Shown: one piece after another, positions 30,447 to 37,452 of the stretch
Position numbering within the stretch: the first letter of the stretch is position 1
Layout of the letters: every line of letters begins with the position of its first letter
NCBI GenBank assembly: GCA_001776505.1
Contig: MFBV01000044.1
Span: 1 to 38,941 of the forward strand
DNA from: Candidatus Curtissbacteria bacterium RIFCSPLOWO2_02_FULL_40_11
Lineage (GTDB): Bacteria > Patescibacteriota > Microgenomatia > Curtissbacterales > GWA2-41-24
Reading direction: 5' to 3'
Length of the DNA: 38,941 bases
The notes under the pieces: generated by a model
Told to the model about the DNA's origin: nothing
The model's database searches: none
Seen by the model: only the letters and a program-made list of their open reading frames with translations
Program-made: the position numbers and the translations under genes

Positions 30447-33400
30447 TTATGTAATCTTTGCTAATGAGAAAGGACATATCGAATTATAAGCACAATAATT
30501 GCATGCAGGTTCGCGGCCGAAATATTTGGGATTGGCTGCGAAATGATTGTTAGTAATATCCCTTCTGATATTGTCTGCGGTGTCTATAATTAATTTTTCG
30601 GTTTTTTCTAAAGTTTCTTGGGTCGGAGTATAAAATCCTTCAATTCCGGTTTCTAAAAAATGGAGCGTGAGTTTTTGGGGAATAATTTTGTGGCTTTTGT
30701 AATAATAGAGAGCGTAGACTGCAAGCTGAGTCGATTCTTTAGCCTGGCTATTCGCTCTTCCCTCGTCAATATTTTCTGAAGATTTGTAATCTATAATTTC
30801 GACTTCGGAACCTTTTCTAACGTCTACTCTATCGAATCGACCGGTAATCGTAACGCCCGACAGAGAAAACTTGAAGGGTGATTCAATGAGACTGGGAACG
30901 TCTTTAGTTTTTGATTCACGTTTATAGAATTGCTCCAGGGCAATTTTACCTTGAGCTTTTCTTTTTTCTTCATGCTCAACTGTTAAAAATCCTTCGCTGT
31001 CCCAGGCATTTTCAAAAACTTCTAGAAGATTTCCCAGCGACATTAGCTGTCCGCTTTTTTTAACTCGAAAAAACTGGGCAACTGCCGTGTGAAGAGCGGC
31101 GCCATAAGCAATTGCATGATGACGAACTATGGGAAGACGTAAAATGTGCACATAACGATATTTAAAAGCGCAAGTTAAATAATCGTCGATCGAACCTTGG
31201 GTAAGTTTTAAAACGTCAACGTCGAATAAAACTTGTTGGCTCGTCTGCCAGCCGGTGGATGTAGGGGCTGGTGCAAACTTTTCAATTTTTTCAAGTGGAG
31301 ACAGTTTGGTAAATATACTATCTGCTTTTGGCTTATCAAGCGCTTCCAAAACAAATGGTGAAATCTTTTTAAGCCTTCTGCCTCCAACATCCCGTGACCA
31401 AGAAAAGTACGCTAAATCCATGGCACGAGTTACCCCAACATAAAAAAGCCTCCTTTCCTCCTGCATATGCCAATCACCAGAGGGCAAAGTTTCGCGAATA
31501 ATTTTTTCTGGAACCTCTATTGCTTCACCACGATATCGGCTAGGGAATCTGTCGGATACCAAATTAACCATAAAGACAACCGGGAATTCTAAGCCTTTAG
31601 CACCGTGAACCGTCATGACATTAACGGCATCTAAGTCGGGATCGAACTCAATTGTTGCCGGGTCGTCTCCGGCAGACCGAAGAGCCTCGAGGTATTCTAT
31701 GAAATTTTGAGTCGAATTATTAGACGCAACTTGTTCAAACTCTTTTATCTTGTCGAAAAATTTGGCAATGTTTTGGATTTTTATCTGCCCTTCCACTTGG
31801 TTCTCGCGATCTAACCGCGTGAGATATCCGGTGCGTTTTAGAAAATCGTATAAAACTTTGCCAACATTTTGGCGACGGGAGAGCTTGATGGATTCATCTA
31901 AGTCATTCAAGATTTTTTCGATAATTGATTGGCTTTCGCTAGATAATTCGAATTCTTTAAGCCCCATACCCATGTCATCCTGAGGAGACGCAGTCGACGA
32001 AGGATCTTGTGATTCTTCGCTTCGCTCAGAATGACGTCTCTTAGAGCTAGAATGTATCTCCAAATTCTTTAATAAATAGTACAAAGATCGATTCTTTTTC
32101 TTTGCAAAAGACGTCAGTTTGATAGCATCGGTTGGTGGTAATTGATAAATGTCCGATGTTATTAGGTTGTAAATATTTAAGCTATCTTCAAAATTTGTAA
32201 TTGCAGTAAGATATGAAATTAAAATACTGACTTCTTCTTGCTGATATAGGCCAGATGAACCAACAAACTTGTGAGGGATACCTTTCATATTAAGTGATCT
32301 TAAGAAATGATCAGCCTGGAAATTGGCGCGAACTAAAATTGCAAAATCTCTGTATGTGTAACGCTTAACGCTTTTTTGATTTATCAATCTTTCAATTTCT
32401 TCAGCAACCAGATCGGCTTCTTCGCTCAGCGTGTCCGCAAAAATTTCCTGAGGCAAATGCCCGACATTAGTTTTGATGGATTTGAGTTTTTTATCAATTT
32501 TATTTTGGACTTCCAATCGGTTTGGGTCATTGTGCCTAATTAAGCGGTAAGCGCTGTCTAGAATTTTTTGAGTGGATCGATAATTAACCGTTAAAACTAC
32601 CTGTTTTGTTTTTGGATAATTTTTCTTAAATTCTAAAATGTTGGAAATTGCAGCGCCGCGGAATTTATAAATCGATTGATCGTCATCGCCAACTACACAA
32701 ATATTTTTGTGAGAGCTTGCCAAAGTTTTGACAAGTTCGTTTTGGGCAAAATTTGTATCTTGATATTCGTCTACCAAAATGTATTTAAATTGTTGTTGAT
32801 AATTTTTTAAAAGTTTTGGGCGACGCGTGAATAGTTCAATCGTTTTAACAACCTGGTCACCAAAATCTAAAAATCCAGCTTCGTCTTTAAACTTTTCATA
32901 TTTTTCAAAAGCATGCGCAAGTTCTTTGTATTTTTTTGCTTCTGCTTTCTCATCGCCTTTAGCCTTTAGCCCTTCGACTTTGCTCAGGGTTAACTGGCGT
33001 TTAACGTATTGCGAAAACTCAGCTGGACTGACGTTCTCGTCTTTTAGTCTTGAGAAAAAATCTAAAATTGACGAAATAAATTTTGTGGGATTACTAAGCG
33101 GCCGCCAATAATCTAACTCAAATCGAAACAAATTTTGCTGGAAAAATAAAACTTGTTGGGGCTTGCTAAAAACCTTGAAGTCTGGTGAAAAACCAATTTC
33201 TAAAGCGTTTTCACGAAGAACACGGTCACCAAAAGCATGGAACGTAGAAATCCAAGTGTCGATAAAACCGTATGGAACGAGTTGGTCGACGCGCTCTTCC
33301 ATTTCTCCGGCAGCCTTGTCTGTAAAAGTGAGTGCCAAAATTTCAGAGGGTTTGGCTAACTTTTTTTCAATAATGTAAGCAATGCGCCGAGCAATTACTG

Positions 33401-33503
33401 TAGTTTTACCAGTCCCGGCTCCGGCGATAATTAGAAGCGGACCTTCGGTTGTTTTAACCGCTTCCAATTGTTCATGGTTTAAATCTTTGAGTAAATCAGC
33501 CAC
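30447..33503 (-). CDS. UvrD-type helicase with C-terminal RecB-like Fe-S nuclease
   Basis: 1018 aa, GTG start. Helicase motifs: Walker A IIAGAGTGKTT (about 25-35), TFTDKAAGEMEERV, VDEYQDTN, GDDDQSIYKFRGA, TVNYRST, TVHGAKGLEFPVVF, RRLFYVGVTRAM. The C-terminal 270 residues form a PD-(D/E)XK nuclease: YGAALHTAVAQFF, GRFDRVD, EVEIIDYKSS, with four Cys for a Fe-S cluster (DDYLTCAFKY and CNYCAYNSIC). This is the AddB/AdnA-B layout for processing double-strand breaks in one polypeptide. In-frame repeat insertions at about residues 172-178 and 490-510. A TAAAAT box lies 6 nt before the GTG. Confidence 0.93.
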   Translation of the reverse strand: MADLLKDLNHEQLEAVKTTEGPLLIIAGAGTGKTTVIARRIAYIIEKKLAKPSEILALTFTDKAAGEMEERVDQLVPYGFIDTWISTFHAFGDRVLRENALEIGFSPDFKVFSKPQQVLFFQQNLFRFELDYWRPLSNPTKFISSILDFFSRLKDENVSPAEFSQYVKRQLTLSKVEGLKAKGDEKAEAKKYKELAHAFEKYEKFKDEAGFLDFGDQVVKTIELFTRRPKLLKNYQQQFKYILVDEYQDTNFAQNELVKTLASSHKNICVVGDDDQSIYKFRGAAISNILEFKKNYPKTKQVVLTVNYRSTQKILDSAYRLIRHNDPNRLEVQNKIDKKLKSIKTNVGHLPQEIFADTLSEEADLVAEEIERLINQKSVKRYTYRDFAILVRANFQADHFLRSLNMKGIPHKFVGSSGLYQQEEVSILISYLTAITNFEDSLNIYNLITSDIYQLPPTDAIKLTSFAKKKNRSLYYLLKNLEIHSSSKRRHSERSEESQDPSSTASPQDDMGMGLKEFELSSESQSIIEKILNDLDESIKLSRRQNVGKVLYDFLKRTGYLTRLDRENQVEGQIKIQNIAKFFDKIKEFEQVASNNSTQNFIEYLEALRSAGDDPATIEFDPDLDAVNVMTVHGAKGLEFPVVFMVNLVSDRFPSRYRGEAIEVPEKIIRETLPSGDWHMQEERRLFYVGVTRAMDLAYFSWSRDVGGRRLKKISPFVLEALDKPKADSIFTKLSPLEKIEKFAPAPTSTGWQTSQQVLFDVDVLKLTQGSIDDYLTCAFKYRYVHILRLPIVRHHAIAYGAALHTAVAQFFRVKKSGQLMSLGNLLEVFENAWDSEGFLTVEHEEKRKAQGKIALEQFYKRESKTKDVPSLIESPFKFSLSGVTITGRFDRVDVRKGSEVEIIDYKSSENIDEGRANSQAKESTQLAVYALYYYKSHKIIPQKLTLHFLETGIEGFYTPTQETLEKTEKLIIDTADNIRRDITNNHFAANPKYFGREPACNYCAYNSICPFSLAKIT
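31973..32035. repeat. TGTCAT...ATGACG palindromic repeat in frame in the helicase-nuclease
   Basis: Ends TGTCATCCTGAG and CTCAGAATGACG are near-complementary, with nested GTCGAC and GATTCTTCGCTTCGCTC parts. It encodes RRHSERSEESQDPSSTASPQ and a few more residues with the frame kept open, within the poorly conserved part of domain 2. Confidence 0.85.
32970..32989. repeat. Short CCCTTCGA...GCTCAGGG repeat in frame
   Basis: CCCTTCGACTTTGCTCAGGG, encoding LTLSKVEGL in the helicase-nuclease between QYVKRQ and KAKGDEKAEAKKYKEL. A compact member of the repeat family at 21263-21290 and 30418-30437. Confidence 0.7.
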
Positions 33504-33579
33504 GCGGCCATTTTAGCATGAGTTTTCTAAATCTTAGATCTCTGGTCAAGTTAATCGATTAATTTGGCCAAATATTTAT

Positions 33580-33607
33580 TACTTCACTGATTCGAATCAG
33601 TGAAGTA
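33580..33607. promoter_or_regulatory. 28-bp perfect palindrome upstream of the helicase-nuclease
   Basis: TACTTCACTGATTC followed by its exact complement. It equals the 14345-14370 palindrome at 20 of 26 aligned positions, all differences being symmetric. Two smaller palindromes, TTAATCGATTAA (33551-33562) and TTTGGCCAAA (33564-33573), lie between it and the gene. Terminator of the upstream gene is possible but there is no T-run. Confidence 0.6.
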
Positions 33608-33651
33608 GGTATTTCAGCATTTGAATGTAGTAACACGAAAACTTCGGGAGC

Positions 33652-34524
33652 TTAAGATCTTTCCCACTTCACACCAACCAAATCTAGTAGATCGGCATCT
33701 GCCCACATGTAATCCCAGCGATTTGGCGGTTGAGTCGGATTTTGCAGTATACTGGGGTGAAATAGCTCTTGCACCATGCGCTCTCCTGACGGGTTAGAAT
33801 CAAAGTCTACAAAATCTAGAAGTTGACTATCCCTGAATCTTTGCATTACCAATTTCCCGTCTTCTAAATGGAAATGATAGTCACTATTTCTTCCTTGAGT
33901 TTGAAGTTCACCACGCATCAATATTTGCTCGTAGTCTGATTTTCTAAAAAAATCAGAATAACCACCAGTAGCGGATTTGTATAACAGAAAAAAAGGATCT
34001 GAATCTGCTTGGGTCTTGTTAGAAGAAGTAGTATGGTAATTTATCACTAGCACTGCGTTGTCTTCACTGTTTGGCCTCCCTCTGACCAGAGTTAGCTCAT
34101 AAAGGGTGGTTGGTGGGATAAAATTGAGAGTAGCTTGAAAGTAGTCTTCGTGATCAAAAACCCTCTTTATAAGGTGTGGTGCTATCTTGTTGTGCGTCCA
34201 AAAACTTGCAACGGATTCTGGTTCGTAACCTAAACATAGCCTTGATGAATAAACTCGCGATACTTTACGTTGTGGATCAACTTGAACATGGAACTCTCTT
34301 TCTGGATAGGAAAATACAACAAAATCCTTCGATTCTCTTTCTCTTTTTAACCTGTCTATGTATGTTAAAAAATCCAAATCGAAATGGTTTTGGGGAAGGT
34401 TTCTCCCGGGATCTATCTCTCTGAGTTTGGACCGGTCATCTACATTTGTCACACTACTCCCATTTAGTTTTTCTGCTTTTTCTGGATCGAAACCAAGTAT
34501 TTCCTTAACTCTCTCGTCGTACAT
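33652..34524 (-). CDS. Unknown protein
   Basis: 290 aa, soluble, no membrane segment. Rich in aromatic and charged residues with strand-like patterns (DFVVFSYPEREFHVQVDPQR; YELTLVRGRPNSEDNAVLVI). The C-terminal half contains DYHFHLEDGKLVMQRFRDSQ and several Trp/Asp near the end (RWDYMWADADLLDLVG). I recognise no family. TATAAT at 34533-34538 is 8 nt before the ATG with TTGCTA 18 nt further up, so it has its own promoter and a leaderless start. It lies between the rmuC orphan tail and the helicase-nuclease. Confidence 0.6.
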   Translation of the reverse strand: MYDERVKEILGFDPEKAEKLNGSSVTNVDDRSKLREIDPGRNLPQNHFDLDFLTYIDRLKRERESKDFVVFSYPEREFHVQVDPQRKVSRVYSSRLCLGYEPESVASFWTHNKIAPHLIKRVFDHEDYFQATLNFIPPTTLYELTLVRGRPNSEDNAVLVINYHTTSSNKTQADSDPFFLLYKSATGGYSDFFRKSDYEQILMRGELQTQGRNSDYHFHLEDGKLVMQRFRDSQLLDFVDFDSNPSGERMVQELFHPSILQNPTQPPNRWDYMWADADLLDLVGVKWERS

Positions 34525-34562
34525 GAGGCAAGATTATAGCAGTTGAATTGATTTGGTAGCAA

Positions 34563-34691
34563 TTATTTAGCTTTAATTCTTTTTGCTGATTTTGCCCTTC
34601 GAGCTAAAGCCTCAGGACTTGCAGCTTCTATGGTTTAGACAGTCGATATTTTGGACGACAATCTAGTGAAATGGCTGTTGACGTCGTCGCT
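34563..34691 (-). pseudogene. Diverged rmuC 3' tail (remnant)
   Basis: 43 codons reading SDDVNSHFTRLSSKISTV, then a TAA (34637..34635) where intact rmuC has CAG, then TIEAASPEALARRAKSAKRI and a final stop. The intact RmuC end is SDDVNTRFSRLSSKISTVQT. Codons differ widely at third positions. The MazEF-like cassette lies between this tail and rmuC. Confidence 0.88.
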
Positions 34692-34716
34692 TTTTTTGTG
34701 ATTCATATTTGTTATT

Positions 34717-35082
34717 TTAAACAAGCGATTCAAGACCCAAAACGATTTTGAGAGCGTCTTCGACTTCAAATAACTTGTAACTGGTAAGATTCCCTACCTT
34801 GTTTATCAATCTTCCCTTGTCTACCGAACGAATTTGGTCAACAATAATAGCCGATCGCTTGTCTAGGCCTTCATTCTCTATGTCTACAATGTTAGGACCC
34901 ATAAATTCGGGAACGATTGAGCTGAAAGGTACCATTATAAGAGTATTAGAATTTTTATTTAAAGTATTGTTAGAAATTACAAGTATAGGTCGTTTTTTGC
35001 GCATTTCACGGCCAAAACCCGGATCCAAATCCGCGATAAAAATTTCGCCGCGTTTAGGGTAACTTTTCGAATGCTTCTGCAT
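34717..35082 (-). CDS. MazF/PemK-like endoribonuclease toxin
   Basis: 121 aa with the MazF core: PKRGEIFIADLDPGFGREMR, KKRPILVISNNTLN, TLIMVPFSSIVPEF, and KRSAIIVDQIRSVDKGRL. MazF toxins cleave mRNA or tRNA at short sequences when the antitoxin is lost. It overlaps the antitoxin by 29 nt. The rmuC orphan tail begins about 25 nt after its stop. Confidence 0.92.
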   Translation of the reverse strand: MQKHSKSYPKRGEIFIADLDPGFGREMRKKRPILVISNNTLNKNSNTLIMVPFSSIVPEFMGPNIVDIENEGLDKRSAIIVDQIRSVDKGRLINKVGNLTSYKLFEVEDALKIVLGLESLV

Positions 35083-35293
35083 CTACGTACTTAAAATCTT
35101 CCTGAATCTCTCTATAAATTTTACTATTTAATTTGAGGCTTTTGATTAAGTCTTTTTTAAGGTTTTTTTTGCGTTTCAATTTTTCTTCTAAAGCTGCGGC
35201 AATGAACTTACTGCGTGATCCGCCGGGAATTGTTTTCCTGAGATCTCGCGCCAAATCCGCGGGCAATGTAATATTGATCCTTTGTGTCTGCAT
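35054..35293 (-). CDS. Ribbon-helix-helix antitoxin (MazE-like partner)
   Basis: 79 aa. QRINITLPADLARDLRKTI is a ribbon-helix-helix N-terminus, followed by SRSKFIAAALEEKLKRKK and an acidic C-terminal toxin-binding tail. It is homologous to the antitoxin at 15373-15651, not to the AbrB-fold MazE of E. coli. Starts 42 nt after the rmuC stop behind its own promoter. Confidence 0.88.
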   Translation of the reverse strand: MQTQRINITLPADLARDLRKTIPGGSRSKFIAAALEEKLKRKKNLKKDLIKSLKLNSKIYREIQEDFKYVDAEAFEKLP

Positions 35294-35302
35294 TACACAT
35301 TA

Positions 35303-35330
35303 ATTATACACACTTGATATTTTGGGTCAA
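35303..35330 (-). promoter_or_regulatory. Promoter of the mazEF-like cassette
   Basis: -35 TTGACC (35325-35330), 16-nt spacer, perfect -10 TATAAT (35303-35308), 9 nt before the ATG. The -35 begins 5 nt after the rmuC stop. The -10 and following bases match the other antitoxin promoter. Confidence 0.8.
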
Positions 35331-35335
35331 GCTGT

Positions 35336-36331
35336 TTAACCTTTTGGTTTTAAACCTTTAGTTTTGTGACTTTCTATGGTCTGCACTGTTGATATCTTCG
35401 AGCTCAGACGAGAGAAGCGGGTGTTGACATCGTCAGAGCTGGCGGCGGCGTTTTTGATGTGCTTGGTAAGAACTGAGAGACTTCCGCCGAATTTGTCGGT
35501 CTCGTCGCCGATTTCGCGAAGAGCTGCCAGAATTTGGCCGGCTTGGGCTTCGATTTTTGAGCCTTCCAAACTCATGATGATTGCACGCAAGTAAGCATAC
35601 ATGGTGCTTGGGGAAACCGGGCGCACGCGTTTGCGGTAGGCGTAATCGTCCAGTTCAGGCGCATTTGAAATCATTTCGTAATATACCGGTTCGGAAGGGA
35701 TGTACATTAGTGCAAAATCCAATGTTCCTTCTTGTGGACGGATGTATTTCGTGCTGATCGCGTCGATGTGCTTTTTTACGTCTGATATAAATGCCTTTCG
35801 GTGGATGGCTTGATCTTTTTCTTCACGCGCCTTTGTCATCTTGCGGAAATTTTCCATAGGGAATTTAGCATCTATTGGAATAATTCCTTGTTCAAGCTGA
35901 ATCGCCGCGTCTACAATTTCCCCTCCTTTAAATGCGTATTGCAAGTGAAAATGTTGTTTGGGCAAAGCTTGACCTAAAATATCTTTGAGTACAGCCTCAC
36001 CAATTTGCCCGCGCATTTTGGGTGAGCGCAGAAATTCCTGTAGATCTTTCATAGATCTGCCAAGTTCGGTCATCTCGCCTACACTCTTGGATACTCCCGA
36101 AATTACTTGAGCTGCCCTATCAAGTCTCTCATTGATAGCTTTAGTCTGTTTGACCATGGATTCTGTAGTATTGTCCATGGAACCGCGCATATCGGAAACA
36201 AGTTGAGTTAAGAGTTTAGTAGTTTCGTCACTATTTTTATTTTCTGTCAGTTTTTTTATTTGGAAATAGATGACTGCCAAAGCTGCGATTACTAAAGAGG
36301 CGACCAGAATTAAAATTGTCTGCGAATCCAT
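35336..36331 (-). CDS. rmuC: DNA recombination protein RmuC
   Basis: 331 aa. N-terminal membrane segment (ILILVASLVIAALAVIYFQI), coiled coil (about 25-95), then the RmuC nuclease-fold domain: PKMRGQIGEAVLKDILGQAL, HFHLQYAFKGGEIVDAAIQL, IPIDAKFPMENFRKM, FALMYIPSEPVYYEMISNAP, VSPSTMYAYLRAI. RmuC limits inversions at short inverted repeats in E. coli, notable in a genome so rich in palindromes. TAAAAT at 36339-36344 is 7 nt before the ATG. Its 3' end is duplicated beyond the TA cassette. Confidence 0.94.
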   Translation of the reverse strand: MDSQTILILVASLVIAALAVIYFQIKKLTENKNSDETTKLLTQLVSDMRGSMDNTTESMVKQTKAINERLDRAAQVISGVSKSVGEMTELGRSMKDLQEFLRSPKMRGQIGEAVLKDILGQALPKQHFHLQYAFKGGEIVDAAIQLEQGIIPIDAKFPMENFRKMTKAREEKDQAIHRKAFISDVKKHIDAISTKYIRPQEGTLDFALMYIPSEPVYYEMISNAPELDDYAYRKRVRPVSPSTMYAYLRAIIMSLEGSKIEAQAGQILAALREIGDETDKFGGSLSVLTKHIKNAAASSDDVNTRFSRLSSKISTVQTIESHKTKGLKPKG

Positions 36332-36344
36332 CCGCTAGATTTTA

Positions 36345-36480
36345 GCAAATTCGAAGCACGAAATACTAAATTCTAAACAAATTACAATAATCAAAATTAA
36401 AAATTATAAACTCTTTTGATAATTATGATTTAGAATTTAAATATTGTTTAGTATTTAGATATTATAATTTAGAATTTAAT
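36345..36480. repeat. A/T-rich linker with inverted words
   Basis: Contains AATACTAAATTCTAAACAA near 36362 and the complementary words TTGTTTAGTATTT and TTTAGAATTTAAAT near 36431-36458, between divergent rmuC and the membrane protein. No gene. The same vocabulary fills other linkers in the window. Confidence 0.5.
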
Positions 36481-36492
36481 TAAAATAGATTT

Positions 36493-36861
36493 ATGCAACG
36501 GTTACTTCCTTTTGTGTTTCTTATCTCAGTCGCATCGACATTCGGCATCTCTTGGATTGTGGTTGCTGTTGATCCTGATAGTGCGGGCTGGTACAATTTC
36601 GCGCTTTTGATTTTTTTGATTTTCGCGACAGTTGCCGGATTTCTGGGGTTGTTTTTGTTTTTTGTAAGAACCAGATTCTACAAAAGATACAGTGTGAACT
36701 GGTACATAAAAACTTCTTTTAAGATGAGTGTTTTTGTGGCGTTTTTCGTAGCTTTAGCGTCAACACTCGCAATTTTGCAACTGATATCAATTTTCAACCT
36801 AATTCTGGCCGGTTTGGCAGTCAGCCTATTTGCAATTTGGAGTTTTTTAGGGGGGGAATAA
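36493..36861 (+). CDS. Unknown membrane protein
   Basis: 122 aa with four hydrophobic segments (about 4-26, 34-58, 74-95, 98-118) and a short basic loop (RTRFYKRYSVNWYIK). No family recognised. TAAAAT at 36481-36486 is 6 nt before the ATG, so probably leaderless. Divergent from rmuC; it faces the next gene tail to tail. Confidence 0.65.
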   Translation: MQRLLPFVFLISVASTFGISWIVVAVDPDSAGWYNFALLIFLIFATVAGFLGLFLFFVRTRFYKRYSVNWYIKTSFKMSVFVAFFVALASTLAILQLISIFNLILAGLAVSLFAIWSFLGGE

Positions 36862-36889
36862 GTGGTTGCTGGTTACTGGTAGCTGGAAA

Positions 36890-37381
36890 CTAGTTGCTAA
36901 GGATAATTATCCCCTCTCGCCAGCCACCGGGGTCTTTGATTATTTGGTCATCGCGGGTGTAGATGTGCGAAGTTATGGCAATTGCTTTGTTTTGGAAGGA
37001 TGCAGGGATTTGCCAGTTGAGAGTAAATGGCGCTGATACTTTTTCCCCAATCACCTGCCACTGGCCATCGGCATAAGTTTTGGCCCAAAACTGGACCTTG
37101 ACTACATTTTCCTGATCGTCGACTGAGAGGCTGATCGGCAAAGTTGAATCTCTGATAATATCACCCGCTTGTGGTGTAGTAATTGTGCCGCCTTCACTGA
37201 ATTCTTGCTGATTTTGTTGAAGAATTGTCGTTTGCTTTTGAGTCAGAGGTTTCGCAATTAAGAAAATAATAACGAGGCCAAAAATTACCAGAGCAACTAC
37301 ACCGATTGGGTTTATAGGCCAACCTTTTTCTGTCTTTTCTATGGGGCCGCGTTTTTCTTTTACTTCTGCCATCTCTGGCAA
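36890..37381 (-). CDS. Membrane-anchored protein with Ig-like domain
   Basis: 163 aa. A charged N-terminus, one membrane segment (about 26-45, INPIGVVALVIFGLVIIFLI) and a beta-sandwich-like exterior (IISLSV-type strands; VVKVQFWAKTYADGQWQVIG; APFTLNWQIPASFQNKAIAI), the pattern of bacterial Ig-like domains. Likely an envelope protein. Divergent from the PBP gene, 71 nt apart. Confidence 0.65.
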   Translation of the reverse strand: MPEMAEVKEKRGPIEKTEKGWPINPIGVVALVIFGLVIIFLIAKPLTQKQTTILQQNQQEFSEGGTITTPQAGDIIRDSTLPISLSVDDQENVVKVQFWAKTYADGQWQVIGEKVSAPFTLNWQIPASFQNKAIAITSHIYTRDDQIIKDPGGWREGIIILSN

Positions 37382-37452
37382 ATTATACCAAATCGACCCC
37401 CTGTCAAATTGATGAGATTTAGGTTAAAATAGGCACACTTTCTCTTCGATTT

